From Hermodice carunculata (taxonomy: Eukaryota > Annelida > Polychaeta > Eunicida > Amphinomidae), in assembly GCA_964020975.1 (NCBI GenBank), contig OZ026630.1:23714739-23778738 (forward strand): a DNA stretch of 64,000 nt, written 5' to 3'. Of this stretch, positions 1 through 11,945 are shown one piece after another. A program made the position numbers and the translations under genes. Position 1 is the first letter of the stretch, and each line of letters starts with the position of its first letter. The notes under the pieces were generated by a model, which searched no databases, was not told where the DNA came from, and saw nothing but the letters and a program-made list of their open reading frames with translations.

Positions 1-135
1 AGCCAGTTTTCTATGTATCTTTTATATAACAATGACTTCCTTAATAGCCAGTTTTCTATGTATCTTTTATATAACAATGACTTCCTTAATAGCCAGTTTT
101 CTATGTATCTTTTATATAACATTGAATTCCTTGAT
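1..135. repeat. 45-bp tandem repeat, about 3 copies
   Basis: The block beginning AGCCAGTTTTCTATG recurs at 1, 46 and 91, an exact 45-bp period. The first two units are identical and the third diverges from about 121. The array may start before the window. Because 45 is a multiple of three it leaves a short open frame that repeats a 15-residue peptide; this is a by-product, not a gene. Confidence 0.9.
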
Positions 136-581
136 AACCCAGTATTACCATCTCTCTAACGCTGACTTCATGACATGGTTTCCATGTCCACTGTATCATT
201 TTGATTTCCATCCATTGATGGCCAAGCACTTCATTGATAATATTGATCCTCTGGACATTCAGTCATTAGCTCTGTCCTTGGTACACTCTTGGTGCACAAG
301 CTACAGTTTTGGTGTTTAATGCTATACTCGTATATTTCATATACATACACTATGTCCTGTGTATGAATACCAGGAATAGTTGTGCAAATTTAGTTGCCCA
401 TGACAGCCAGCCAATCAATGTGTGTACATGGAAGTCAGCTTATTATCCAATAGGGTTAAAACTTTTTCCAGCTGGACAGGCAGGGGGGATCATTTGCACA
501 AAATACCAGAGATACAATTCAGAGTGTGCATCTGTGGACAATAAAATCAATTTGTTGAATAGAGAGTTACTTTTCATGTCA
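136..581. other. No feature seen
   Basis: Plain AT-rich sequence between the 45-bp repeat and the pyrimidine microsatellite. I see no coding pattern, inverted repeat or RNA gene. Confidence 0.5.
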
Positions 582-583
582 TT

Positions 584-654
<71 letters not shown>

Positions 655-785
655 CCTTCCCTCCCTCCCTCCCTCCCTTCCTTCCTCCCTTCCTTCCTTC
701 CTTCCTTCCTTCCTTCCTTCCTTCCTTCCTTCCTTCCTTCCTTCCTTCCTTCCTTCCTTCCTTCCTTCCTTCCTTCCTTCCTTCC

Positions 786-847
<62 letters not shown>

Positions 848-858
848 CCTTTCTTCAT
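582..858. repeat. Compound pyrimidine microsatellite (TTTC, CCCT, CTTC, CT)
   Basis: A continuous polypyrimidine tract of about 275 bases made of successive pure blocks: TTTC units, a short CCCT block, a long CTTC block, a CT block, then TTTC again. Open frames on both strands (poly-FLS and poly-KKER type) are artefacts of the 4-bp period. Such homopurine/homopyrimidine tracts can form triplex DNA; no function is claimed here. Confidence 0.97.
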
Positions 859-2480
859 TTCAGATTTTTTATTTCAAGTGGAGAGGTGAAGCCTCTTTTA
901 TGTAATATTTTTGAAGGATTCCAGTAAGTGTTGCTGTCAATATGTTTCAGTGTATTTCGTTTATCCTGTGTCTTGCATTGGATCCAGCATGACTCCTGTC
1001 TTTTGTATTTAGTCTCAGAAATCTTGGAAACCAATCATTTTAAAACTGATGTTTGGTTTGGTTTGGTTTGGATCAGCTGTGATTCTCCAGCTGCCTATCA
1101 GTAGGACACTTGACTGTCTTGATTCTCATGTTACGTACTTGACTTGATATATACACAGACTGTCTTTCATAGCACAGGTGGACTGGAGCAGGAAGTCATC
1201 AGCAGAGGAGAATTAAGAATTGGGAAATAGGATTAGGAGGTTAATTAGGTGTTGACAGAGATGCTGGGTTTGGGCTGCAGACACAACAGGTCACATTTCC
1301 ATGGTTTTCTGATGCAGTCAACATGTTTGGCTGTTCCACACTGTACACTTATGATAATTACATTCCACTTGCATCTGGTGAAGAGTAGCTAATTAAATTA
1401 AGGGGGGGGGGGGGAACTGTATTGACTCCACAAGGCCATAAAGCATTGTATCTTTGTGCAACTTTTTCTTTTTGCATCACAAATAGAGTGAGGAAACCTT
1501 TGGACTGTTAAAGTGGACAGTGAATGGCTGGAAGTGCTTTGCGTAAAGCACAGACAGCAATATTTTATTACCTGCAGAACATGACTAAGATACCTTTAAT
1601 ATTAACCTGATGATTTCTGGCACTGCAGGGTTAAACAGCACAAGGCTGGAGTCTGAAGTGGATATATATCCTAAGAGCATGCATGCTATTGTCTAGCTCT
1701 TGACAAATCATTATGTACTTGTATGAACAGTTCCCCATTAATAGTTCAAGACATAAGAGAGTACATTTGACGTACGAGAAAATCCATCTGATTCTCCTTG
1801 TTGAGTGATGTAAATTGATACGTTGATCTTGATGTGTAGAATGCTGTTTCCTTTTGCATGTCAGATTTGCAGCAGCTTTTAGATAACATTATGAAATTTG
1901 TTATAATTCCATGTATCAGTTGTCCTGTGAGTACAAAAGGACATTAGCAATATGCAATCACTCACCTTTTATTGAAATATAAGTGAAAAAAATTACAATG
2001 TGCTCACAGTGTGGCAATTTAATGGCAACAGGAACTTAATGCAATTTCCACAGTTTTAGTTCCTGATGGTATTGTGAGATTTGAAATTGACTAGAGGCTT
2101 TTTACTACATTGAATTAATATTTTTTTCTAAGCAAGATTGTGAGGCATGTATACTTTTTTCAGCCAATAATGATCTTATAAATCTAATTTGGTGCAAATT
2201 TGTAGGCATTGATTCAAACAGGATGAGAAGCCATGGGTTTTTGTAGTTGTCTCTCCTTCCCCAGACATCCATCCTCTATCCTTCCTACTGCTCCTTGTTA
2301 GTTTCCAAGATTTATTCCACAATTGGAATATGTGGACTGTTTTTTTTTCTGACAGCAGTGGTCATATGATACAGGTGGCTTGCTAGTTACAGGTATTATT
2401 TTGTATGATAGCCTTGAGGCAAGGCTTTTTGCTATCATTGGTTTGTCAAGATGCAACTGTTTCCTTACTCCTCAAAAGGT
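859..2480. other. No gene seen; GGTTT run and poly-G tract
   Basis: About 1.6 kb with no convincing coding or RNA feature. It holds a short run of GGTTT pentamers near 1050-1070 and a run of about a dozen G near 1404-1415. The rest is unremarkable AT-rich DNA. Confidence 0.5.
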
Positions 2481-2885
2481 AGCCTTGTAGGGGTCTCCTT
2501 GCATGCATGGATCTCTCAGGATAGCCTTGTAGGGGTCTCCTTGCATGCATGGATCTCTCAGGATAGCCTTGTAGGGGTCTCCTTGCATGCATGGATCTCT
2601 CGGGATAGCCTTGTAAGGGTCTCCTTTGCATGCATGGATCTCTCAGGATAGCCTTGTAGGGGTCTCCTTGCATGCATGGATCTCTCAGGATAGCCTTGTA
2701 GGGGTCTCCTTGCATGCATGGATCTCTCGGGATAGCCTTGTAAGGGTCTCCTTTGCATGCATGGATCTCTCAGGATAGCCTTGTAGGGGTCTCCTTGCAT
2801 GCATGGATCTCTCGGGATAGCCTTGTAGGGGTCTCCTTGTATGCATGGATCTCTCAGGATAGCCTTGTGGGTGCCTTTTTTGCAT
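2481..2885. repeat. 42-43-bp tandem array, about 10 copies
   Basis: Units starting AGCCTTGTAGGGGTCTCC recur near 2481, 2523, 2565, 2607, 2650, 2692, 2734, 2776, 2818 and 2861, each ending in GCATGCATGGATCTCTC. The units are nearly identical, so the array expanded or was homogenised recently. The frames it opens on both strands are artefacts. It passes directly into a 40-bp array whose units are recognisably related. Confidence 0.95.
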
Positions 2886-3425
2886 GGATCTCTCAGTGTA
2901 TCCTTCTGGGTAATTGTTTTTGCACAGATCTTTCAGGTATCCTTGTGGGAGTGTGGTTCCAGTGGTCTCTCAGGGTATTGTGGGGAGTCTTATATTGGTC
3001 CCTCTGGGTATCATTCTGGGAGTCCTTTGTTATATTAGTCTCTCAGGGTATCTTTCTGGGAGTCCTTTGTTGTATTAGTCTCTCTGGGTATCCTTCTGGG
3101 AGTCCTTTGTTGTATTAGTCCCTCTGGGTATCCTTCTGGGTGTCCTTTGTTGCGTTGGTCCCTCTGGGTATCCTTCTGGGTGTCCTTTGTTGTGTTGGTC
3201 TCTCAGGGTATCCTTCTGGGTGTCCTTTGTTGTGTTGGTCTCTCAGGGTATCCTTCTGGGTGTCCTTTGTTGTGTTGGTCTCTCAGGGTATCCTTCTGGG
3301 TGTCCTTTGTTGTGTTCGTCTCTCAGGGTATCCTTCTGGGTGTCCTTTGTTGTGTTGGTCTCTCAGGGTATCCTTCTGGGAGTCCTTTGTTGTGTTGGTC
3401 TCTCAGGGTATCCTTCTGGGGTATC
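2886..3425. repeat. 40-bp tandem array, about 13 copies
   Basis: From about 3040 the sequence has an exact 40-bp period whose unit contains GGTATCCTTCTGGG, TGTCCTTTGTTG and TCTCTCAGG. The first units (2886-3040) are degenerate and intermediate in sequence between this unit and the 42-bp unit on the left. The last units are the most uniform. Since 40 is not a multiple of three, all three plus-strand frames stay open in turn, giving misleading overlapping open frames of 89-121 codons. Confidence 0.95.
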
Positions 3426-3429
3426 ACCC

Positions 3430-6139
3430 ATTGACATTGTTTGTGACAGGCTTTAAACAGAACAGATGCTAATTCATTTTGTTCAAATGGAACAGTTTTT
3501 TCCAGTCATGTCCATGAATATTCATGCACCACCAATAAATTTTACCTTGACCCCGGAACACTCTAGTCCTATGTCTCTATGTAGGGAAATTTACACCCAT
3601 TGGGAACACTAGCAGAGACATTAAGTCTCCTTGACAATGGAGTGTTACTAAACATGAACACCATGAACATGTGCACACCATAGCAGGTGGACTGTCATTA
3701 ACCCAACTGACCAGTTCGACAGTTGGCTTTTCCAACTTAAAACACAATGGTTTTGCGTTATCCCACGTACAAATAATGGATAATGTGGACAAGCAAAATT
3801 TAAGGTAAAAAATAAATGCAACAGTCTTTGGGCAGTCTCTGAAGATTTTGGACAGAACGAAACCGGTCAGACCATCCTAAAGTCTTCACTCAGGCAGAAG
3901 CTGCACGGACAGGCACTTTTGGCTGTCTTGGCCCTTGCCTTGTCTTCTGATTGTTCATTGCATGAATGTCTAGGGTAACTAGCTGTTGGGGGGAAGGGGC
4001 GGGGGGTCTTGCCATTCTTTGTCAAGGAAGGTGGCCTTTCCCGTCAATAGTGTCTCAGAACTTAAAGTACAAATTCAGATGTTGTGTCATTGATACAAAT
4101 GAGTTCTTACGGCAGGATTTTTAACAACAGGTCCCTTGTCCTTCTAGCCAGTCTTCTGTTGCCCAATAGCTGTCTTCTACATATGATTATCTATTTACAA
4201 TATGCTCAGAAACTGAGATTTTGTCACATATTTAGCTGAAAATTACAGAAATTGAGAAGGGTGGTCAACAGATCCAGTCTTTATAAGTCACTTCTGTCAG
4301 TTATAAATGCCGTAGGAGATGGAGTGTCAGTCACCAGCAATAGTTTCACCAAATACAAGGGAATCTCCATCCGGATAGATCAATGGGATACGTATATTTT
4401 TATGTGGATAATACAACTTTGGATATTTTATTATGTGGATAAATAACTTTGTAAGGCTTAAGCTTAGCACTGCATAGCTGAGTGAGGACTTAATTTTGGT
4501 GAAAAAAGTGGGTGAGCTGAACACAGGCCGTTCATACAGCCCTTTTGTTACTTTTTCTCATGGATATCCACATCATTTAACTAATAATTTTATGAAATTT
4601 ACAATGGAAGCCCTTGAAAAGTTCACACATGTTTTCTGGGAATCCATAAAGAAATAATCTGATTCTTTGGATTTTTTTTATGTGTTGCTCTGTTTCTATC
4701 TAGTTGGATTATGTGACTAGCATGAGTTCACGTTCCCAATGTTACCATTGCATAGAGTGTGTTTGCCCACAATGAGAGGATGATTGAAGGGATTACAGTC
4801 TGAGCTGGGTTTGAGAAAGCTGCTAGGGTGAATAGATTAAGGCAGACACACCAGTCCCAGCAAAATGAGATCAGTGCAATGCACATGAATAGGTCTTGAC
4901 TCCAATGTACATTGATTGCATTAGGTCTGCCTCCCACGCTTTGCTGTCGCAAGTGGAAACAATTATTAATAAAGGATTTTTTGATTTGTGCAGTAGCAGA
5001 AGAAGGATGTTGATTTTCGATGAAGCAATTACAATATGCATAAAAGAATAACCTGCTTAACAATCCTGCCTGTATATCACTCTAAGTGAGACATTTTCAG
5101 TCTGCCAATATTGCCAGTGTGCAGAATCATTCAATCAGTGGCAGAAATGATTTCCTTGGCGGTCAGGATCTGATCCCTCAAACATTGCAGAAAACACCCG
5201 AGGCCTGGGGCGGTATTTGAACTTCCGTGTGAATTGCATCGGATGAGCTTCCATTTAAATCCCAATGTTGTGGAATCCCATTTTATTTTGTTAGTTGTTT
5301 TTGTATGAGTATCTGTATAGAACAGTCAAGGATTAATTTAAGCAGAAACTAACATATCAGTCAGAATATGAAATGAGAAAGAGCACCTGAGATAAGACTT
5401 GACCTGACAGTGTGATCTGTACTGTGGATTTACAGCTTGATGTATTGTCAATGATGGAGCCATAGTGAATTCACATAACATATAATGTGAGTATCTCACC
5501 TTCTGTTGCAATTCATTCACAGATATAAACTGCAAGTCAGGTTTTTTTCCCTCACATTTTATCAAGTGCTTTATACATAGCTGAAGGCCATACACCCAAT
5601 GTAGTTCCTCCTGATCAATACATTACTCCAATGGATAACCAGAATGAGAGATTTTTTGCCTTTGTTCAATGTTGAATTCCAGAATCCCAGTCTTGTTGGG
5701 CCCTGAGAGAAGATGCATTGTTGGGCAAGCAATGTGTATGCAGAAACTACAGTGGAGCTTGATAAGAGAAATGTGCTGTGTGTATACCAAGTGAGAGGTC
5801 TATATTAGTGCTATGGGTGGTTACCATGGGTCTGGCACAGTAGTATAAAGCAGACTTGGTCCACAGGCCATCAGGTAAGACATGTACACTGGGCCCACTT
5901 GGTCTCTGGCATGTCAACCCCTTATGGCCCCAAGCACCAATCTTGACACCGATGGAAAGCATAAGATATTACTTATGCCTTTACTGCAGTCCAAGAAGAA
6001 AGGCATTATGTTTTTTGTTTTAATCTTCAAGCAAGCATTATTTTGGATCTTTGCACTTCTTTCTCTGCTTATAACTTCAAAAAAAAGGTATTATTTTTAT
6101 TTTGTTTAATTTTTGTCTGATGCCCATGTGTACTTTGTG
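3430..6139. other. No gene seen; tail of a dispersed repeat near 4513-4550
   Basis: About 2.7 kb with only short open frames lacking any family signature. At 4513-4550 the text GAGCTGAACACAGG...GTTCATACAGCCC resembles the ending of the dispersed repeats at 12240, 60480 and 62540 (GGCTGTTCACACAG type), so 4250-4555 is probably an old 3' fragment of that family. A G-rich patch lies near 3987-4008. Confidence 0.45.
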
Positions 6140-6377
6140 CTAACCCTTAAAGCACTAATCACTGCTACTGTCATTTTTCATTGCCGTTAAACATATAATG
6201 GTTAAAAGATTCATATTCCTAATGAAGATACCTTTCATTCAAATACCAGCAAGCCTAGTCTAAAGTAAAAAGTAGTCTCAGTCAACAGCTTTCCTCGGGG
6301 CACTTTGAACACAATGTGAGCAAAGTGCCCCGAGGAAAGCTGTTGACTCAATCTTAAATCAGCACTTTAAGGGTTAA
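6140..6377. mobile_element. TTAA hairpin MITE, copy A
   Basis: The ends are CTAACCCTTAAAG (6140) and CTTTAAGGGTTAA (to 6377), an inverted repeat next to TTAA or its decayed form. The interior holds a near-perfect hairpin at 6281-6347 whose arms are GTCAACAGCTTTCCTCGGGG and its complement. TTAA targets with termini starting CCC fit piggyBac-type non-autonomous elements; that family link is inference from the ends only. No coding capacity. Confidence 0.8.
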
Positions 6378-7607
6378 TAGTTGTAAGGTATTTTTTCTGG
6401 CTGTCATTACATGTGCCTTAGAGGCATGAGGCATGCTTGGAGGTTTGGTTGTGTGTGTCTGCATGGCCATGTAAGGGGTTCATATATGTTAATGTGGGGG
6501 ACAGTGGGGCTCAGTAAGACAATGCAAATGCTGCAAGATTGAAGGATTGGAAATAAATCCATCTTTTTGAAGGCAGAAATACAAACAATATTGAGAACAT
6601 AAATGACTGTTGGTGCTGTAATTACCACAGCTGATGGAATGATACTGGACAGGCCAAACTGGGCCAACAGTATTGTTCCTAAAAATATAAAACTTACCAT
6701 GTGTGTGTTAATAAAAGGGGCTGGTGTATGTGGTGACTTTGTATATGCCATGAAGACTTTGAAACAAGCTTACCAAAGTATATAATCAAGTCTTGCAAAT
6801 TAACTTGGAAACAAACACAAAACAACCCAAAATGATCAAATATATACCAAGATGTGGTTCACTGAGGTAACTGTATTTTATCATGGGGCACTGTCAGTGA
6901 AACAGCAGCACAGTGAAATAACCTGGCTACAGGGAGACAGTAAAGGTAGAAAGTTCATAAATCAGCTTTAGTTATGAATTATTTATAAAGTAGTGTTCCT
7001 ATTAACCCCCCAAATGGGGGTATATTACACTTTCAAAGCCTGAAATACCCTCTGAGAAGATTCTAGAGGTTTGTTTATTTACATGTAAGAATCCTGTCTC
7101 TTCCCCTGAATATCCCTTCTTGTGACCCCCAGAAAAAAATCCTAATGGAAACACTGTAAAGTTTTATTTTACATTATTAACACAGTTCAATGTTGACCAT
7201 GGGTCTGAAAAATCAGTTTGTAATATATTTTTTGGTTGATAATGTTAAAGTGTTCCACAAATTATCTCACCATACCTTGAATTTGGGGCACTGTGAGACA
7301 GTGTTGCAACACGAGAAAGGTAACCCATTCAATAGATAAACATCATATTGAATGGCAGTGCATTGTGAACATGGCATTCTAGAAACCAAGGAGAAACTTT
7401 TGCATCTCACTGTGCCCCGCTCTGCCCAATGAAATTGAATACAGCTTGTAGGCTCATGCTGATCTATAAAACTGAAACTTTAGTTTAGAATACTATACAC
7501 ACAAAGCATATGTATATTTGGTCAATTGTACAGATTTGGGGCAAATTGTACCCTGACTGAATGACTCTGTTGGTATGAATTTTTAGCAGACTGGCAGAAT
7601 ACACCTT
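6378..7607. other. No feature seen
   Basis: AT-rich sequence without a supported gene, RNA or clear repeat boundary. The small open frames here show no domain signature. Confidence 0.45.
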
Positions 7608-8902
7608 TACGAGGGCTGGCTGAAAAGTTCTAAGCCCAGCTGTGAAAGACCTGTACAAAGTCTATGGTTTTCATTTAGTTCTCTGCATAATCCCCTTCCA
7701 GGTTTACACACTTTTACCAGAGATGCTGCAAGGCCTTGATACTGGTCAAGAAGAAATTTTCTTCAGCCACCCTAAAAAGTCTTTCACAGTGGAAATGACA
7801 TCATCATTACTAGGAAAATGGCAACTGGCTAGCTCGTTTTTCATTTTGGGAAACAGGTGGAAGTCTGACGGGGCTAAATCGATGATTAAGGTGGATGGCC
7901 AATGAGTTCGAAGCCACAATCATGGATCACTGACATGGCAACCTCTGATTTGTGAACAGGAGCATTGTCTTGGTGGAAGAGGACTCCTTTAGTGAGCATT
8001 CCCTGTCACTTAGCTTTGATAGCTTCACACAGCTGTCTCAGTAGGTCAGCCTGATATCTTCCATTGATAGTCTGGTCTTTTTCAAGATAGTCAATCAGCA
8101 GAATACCCTTGGAATCCTTAAAGACTGAAGCCATCACGTTTCCAGCAGAAGGTACCGACTTGGCTTTTTAGGGAGTGGTGATTGCAGATGCTTCCATTGC
8201 TTAGACTGAATTTCGGTCTCTGGTTCAAAGTGCTGGATCCAGGTCGCATCCATGGTTACAAATCGGGCCAAAAAATCATTGGGATCTGCTTCAAAACAGC
8301 ATAAATTGTCACGGGACGCCAGGAATCTGACATGTTTCGGATCCGCTGTCAAGAGCTTTGGCACCCATCTTGCCGAAACTTTTGTCATTCCCAACTCCTT
8401 GGTGGTAATGTGCTCAACCCTCTCATGAGAGATGGCCACAACACTGGGAAAAAGTCGAAAGGTCAATCTTCGATCAGCCATCACCATGTCTTGCATCCGG
8501 TTAATCTTTTCGGGAGTGGTTGTTGTTGAAGGCCTTCTTGGGCATGCGTCATCTTCAAGGCTCTGTCTACCATGCTTTAATTCTGCAGCCCACTTCTTAA
8601 CAGTGGAAAAGGAAGGGGCATCATCACCTAAAGTGGACACCATGTCGGCATATATCTGTGTTGGAGTTGGCCCTTTCAGTTACAGGTACTTGATGACTGC
8701 CATGTTGCCAGTTATGTCCATTACTGGTGATTTCAATGGGTAGGTTCACAAGATGGTCTGGTCCAAAGACACTAATCTCACTACAGTTGCAGTTCTTATG
8801 TCTATGATTCATTAAATGGTTGTACTTGTTGGTGGAAAATGTTTGTTTCAATCAGATTAAGATATCCCACTTAGTCTTAGAACTTTTCAGCCAGCCCTCG
8901 TA
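7608..8902 (-). mobile_element. Mariner DNA transposon, full length but decayed
   Basis: The element is bounded by TA at 7608-7609 and 8901-8902. Terminal inverted repeats of about 25 bp start CGAGGGCTGGCTGAAAAGTT at 7610 and read as the complement up to 8900. The total of about 1.3 kb is the usual mariner length. The interior encodes a minus-strand mariner transposase that is now a pseudogene. TA duplication, TIR length and transposase family all agree with Tc1/mariner. The two TIRs are still nearly identical although the coding region has several stops and shifts, so the copy is inactive but not extremely old. Confidence 0.95.
7675..8703 (-). pseudogene. Mariner transposase pseudogene
   Basis: Read on the minus strand from an ATG at 8703 to a stop at 7675-7677, the span is about 343 codons, the normal mariner length. 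Visible family signatures are an HTH segment (MVMADRRLTF, SHERVEHI, GMTKVSARWVPKLLT), the first catalytic Asp in VTMDATW (about residue 152; the usual neighbour Glu is Ala here), HQDNAPVH with the second Asp, and remnants of the HPP...LAPSD third-Asp region. It is broken: in-frame stops at codon 8 (8680-8682), near 8006, in the HPP motif near 7905 and near 7715, plus frame shifts near 8165, just after the HPP motif, and near 7775. The transposase would have cut and pasted the element at TA sites; this copy cannot. The longest intact piece is 8134-8643. Confidence 0.93.
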
Positions 8903-9339
8903 GCATCCCAAAGGGCAGTAGTTGAAGGTAATAAATTGCATAATTTTACTTATTTTCAAAACCAAAATATCCTGTTGAAGCTTTTTGTCAAACAAATAGC
9001 CAAATTTATATGCAAATAAATACTGTCAGTTGTTGCCATGTAAAGTCCTAAACTCGGTCATTTTGTGCGAATCATCATTTTTGAAAAAAAAATAATCACC
9101 TTTTGACCATATGCCATACTATTCTGATGTCAATGGAAAAATGCAACTGCAGATTATTTGACGATTGCTTAACTTCATTAAATTGTGTCTGGCCTATAAT
9201 TCCTTGACTATTTCACTTACTTTCATGAAACTTCACATGCATATACATCTTGACCTAAAAGGTGTGTCATGAAACAAAAGTAGGTCACTAGGTCAAGTAT
9301 TTAGGTCACAATACATTCATGGAAAACTACATTACACTT

Positions 9340-9600
9340 CATATCTGGGCTGTAATTCTGTTGGGGTCCTTTGACCTAGAATCTTGAAACTTTACACACC
9401 TGTGTATCTGGACACGAGTGTGTCATGTATAAAAGTATCTCACTAGGTCAAGTATCTGGGTCACTGTGATAGCCAATTTTTATTGACTAGAGTCATTCCA
9501 AAATGAGACCTGTGATTAGCATGGTTATAAATGAGGTGAGGGGGGCATGGATCCAGCAATCGCTGATTGCCTTTTAATTTCATTTGGTGTACCATGTATA
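9340..9600. repeat. Dispersed repeat, copy 1 (partner at 39510-39755)
   Basis: The segment running from AATTCTGTTGGGG through CACACCTGTGTATCTGGACAC and TTGACTAGAGTCATT to GGCATGGATCCAGCAATC matches 39510-39755 in the same orientation at high identity. I see no coding signal and no clear terminal repeats. The class is unknown. Confidence 0.8.
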
Positions 9601-9608
9601 TTTGTTTT

Positions 9609-10300
9609 TAGCTCAGCTGACCATTGGCTGCAGAGCTTGTGTGATCACTCATGTCAAATAATTGGAACTAGTATCCTAAGTATTAAAAATACACAATATT
9701 CATTATGTTGACTATTAATTGAAAGTACTTCTAAATTTATGCCAAATGTGCATTAGGCTGATGATCAAATTTTGCAAAATTTTGGGTGACCTTGAACTGT
9801 TTTTGAGGTCATTTAGGACATAGTAAAGAAAACCAAATTTGACATCTTGATCAATTAGAAGGCCAGCTATAAGAGATGTATCACAAATGCTTATCATGTG
9901 GAAGTTCAATATTGCATAATGTGGGTCACCTACTTTCTCAAGGTCATGGAGGGAATGCATATCTGGAAATAAATTGAGATAGAACTGCAACACTTGCACC
10001 AAATATTACATTAGGCCAATGGTCAATTTTGTAAAATGTTGTGTGACCTTGAACCAGTTTTCAAGGCCATTATGCACTTGAGAAAAGGACACTAAATTCA
10101 CTACTTTAATTAAGAAGAACAAGGGGAACAATACCAAATGTACCACAAATGTATGTTCATGTAGAAGTTTGATGTTGCATTATATGGAAGACCTTCACTA
10201 ATTTCTCTGGGTCATGAAGGGAATGCATTTCTGGAAATGAACCTTGGTGATGGTAATCAGATTATATATCTGCAGAGGATGAGGCCCCAGGGCCATTTGT
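9609..10300 (+). repeat. Dispersed repeat, GCTCTGCTGACC family, short copy
   Basis: It starts TTAGCTCAGCTGACC...GCAGAGCTTGTGTGATCA, contains repeated clauses of the type GACCTTGAAC and GAAGTTTGATGTTGCAT, and ends near GAGGCCCCAGGGCCATTTGTT. The same beginning and ending bound the longer copy at 40987-42414, and the same interior appears at 42950-44025. Non-coding; the class cannot be told from the sequence. Confidence 0.7.
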
Positions 10301-10687
10301 TAACATGAATGCATCTGGGATTGACAAGTTATAAATCTACTGGTGTACCACTGATTGTGTTGCCCTCTGGTGGACAGCTGAAGTACTATGGGGGGAGGGT
10401 AAGTGGGGGGCTTGGTGCTGAGAATGCAGGACTTTTTTTCTGTGCAGGTGGGATTTGATTGCTTGTGCTATCTAACTTTGCAATTAGATTGAATGTCTTC
10501 TTTGACAGTGGTTTTGTTTCCCGAGCACTGGCAGAGCCATATAGGATTTTTCCTGGTATGCTGGTTTCCTTTTGCACCAAGTTTGGGATAAGACTTACGG
10601 CTTTGACTACTCTTGTGGCCATTCAGGAGATCAGTGTTTGACACTGCACAGGGGACCCAGTAGGAAGAACAAAGCATTATTCTCTAT
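10301..10687. other. No feature seen
   Basis: Short open frames on both strands at 10386-10677 overlap each other and show no family signature. Nothing else is supported. Confidence 0.4.
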
Positions 10688-10929
10688 TTAACCCTTTCCC
10701 GTCTAACCGGCCAAAACCGGCTGGTTGTCAATTTTGTCGTCCGCTTCAGTGTTTTCAACTAATTTCAACACTTATAAAAAACAGTTTGTCTGAGAAATGT
10801 GCATTAGACTTATCAAGATCACATGCCCCACGTCAAGAGCTTTCCTTGGCATGGGTTGGGTACTTAGTGCCCAACCCATGCCAAGGAAAGCTGTTGACTC
10901 AGTCTTAATTCAAGGGGGAAAGATGTTGG
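10688..10929 (-). mobile_element. TTAA hairpin MITE, copy B
   Basis: It starts TTAACCCTTTCCC at 10688. A hairpin core lies around 10828-10897, with CTTTCCTTGGCATGGGTTGG mirrored by CCAACCCATGCCAAGG. The far end is degraded near GGGGGAAAG (10918-10926). It is the reverse-orientation relative of the intact copy at 44796-45035, sharing the block with CCGGTTTTGGC next to one end. Non-coding. Confidence 0.85.
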
Positions 10930-11083
10930 GACTTTCTTGGAATTACTGTCAGGGTATAGTGAAATTTAAAAGTGTTATGCAAGTGTACCCATTAGGCAGT
11001 GTGTGGACATGCTCCCATCTTCCCTCAGTGTGTTCATCAGCTTTTTTTGACATTTTGAAGAAATAGTCCCCTGCCTTGCAAAT

Positions 11084-11099
11084 CCCCCCCCCCCCCCCC
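11084..11099. repeat. Poly-C tract (16)
   Basis: An uninterrupted run of 16 C. Similar long C or G runs recur through the window, several of them 12-18 bases. Confidence 0.95.
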
Positions 11100-11199
11100 G
11101 ATATGTACTCTGTGTGTGTTTGTGAAAATTTAGATGACCCCTAGAAAAATACATTTACTTACTTAAAATAGATTACATTTGACCACCAGACTGACAGAG

Positions 11200-11241
11200 A
11201 ATATATATATATATATATACACACATACATACATACATACA

Positions 11242-11272
<31 letters not shown>
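11200..11272. repeat. Compound AT / ACAT microsatellite
   Basis: About ten AT dinucleotides run directly into about twelve CATA tetramers. The tyrosine/cysteine/valine-rich minus-strand frames here are artefacts. Confidence 0.97.
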
Positions 11273-11273
<1 letters not shown>

Positions 11274-11441
11274 CTTGTAAAGTGTGGTTGGATTGCTCGC
11301 AGAAGTTGATAAATAAACTGCTGATGATAGGTGATTGTTGATCAAGAGAATATTTTAAACTCTTTTTGTTTTGAATAGAAATCTGCTGTAAAAATACAGT
11401 GTGCAGTCTATGAGAAGCGATGGGTAGCATGCATCTGTAGA

Positions 11442-11625
11442 TTAACCCTTCCCTCCTTGAATTAAAACTGAATCAACAGTTTTCCTTGGCATCATTTGGG
11501 TGCTAAGTGCCCAACCCATGCTAAGAAAAACTGTTGACCTGTTGTTTCTCATTATTGTTGAAATTAGTCAAAAACATTGAAGCAGATAGCATTGGACCAG
11601 CAGCGGATTTTTGAGTGGAGAGGAT
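11442..11625 (+). mobile_element. TTAA hairpin MITE, copy C, right end decayed
   Basis: It starts TTAACCCTTCCCTCCTTGAA, followed by an imperfect hairpin (CAACAGTTTTCCTTGGCATC mirrored by CCATGCTAAGAAAAACTGTTG). It then has the same right-hand block as 44796-45035 (GAAATTAGTCAAAAAC, AAGCAGATAGCATT). The terminal repeat on the right is barely recognisable. A TG microsatellite follows at about 11631-11652. Confidence 0.75.
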
Positions 11626-11945
11626 TGACTCTGTGTGTGTGTGTGTGTGTGTTTAGAGATTAGGATTGCTAAAATTAAAAGCTGATGACACCAGATGTTA
11701 TGGCAGGAAAGTAGTTAAGAATGAATGCACGCTGATGAACTTACATGTGCAGACACTATTGTCAATAGCAGGTGATTGCATGTAAAGTTAGGAAACATGT
11801 GATTATATTATCAACTTGAAAAAAGTCAGCAAGGGCTTGACTTAATGATTTTTTTGCCACTTATTTAACAGCAACTTGTGACTAGATCTGTTTCAAAGAA
11901 GTGGTGGGTTAAATACCCAGACAACATAGAACTCCTGCCTGTCCT

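Noticed and set aside
309-905. 198-codon frame rich in SFL and SLP
   Set aside because: Most of it is the pyrimidine microsatellite.
2446-3472. Six overlapping open frames on both strands
   Set aside because: All are products of the 42-bp and 40-bp arrays.
8332-8743. Plus-strand frames over the mariner element
   Set aside because: They are antisense shadows of the minus-strand transposase pseudogene.
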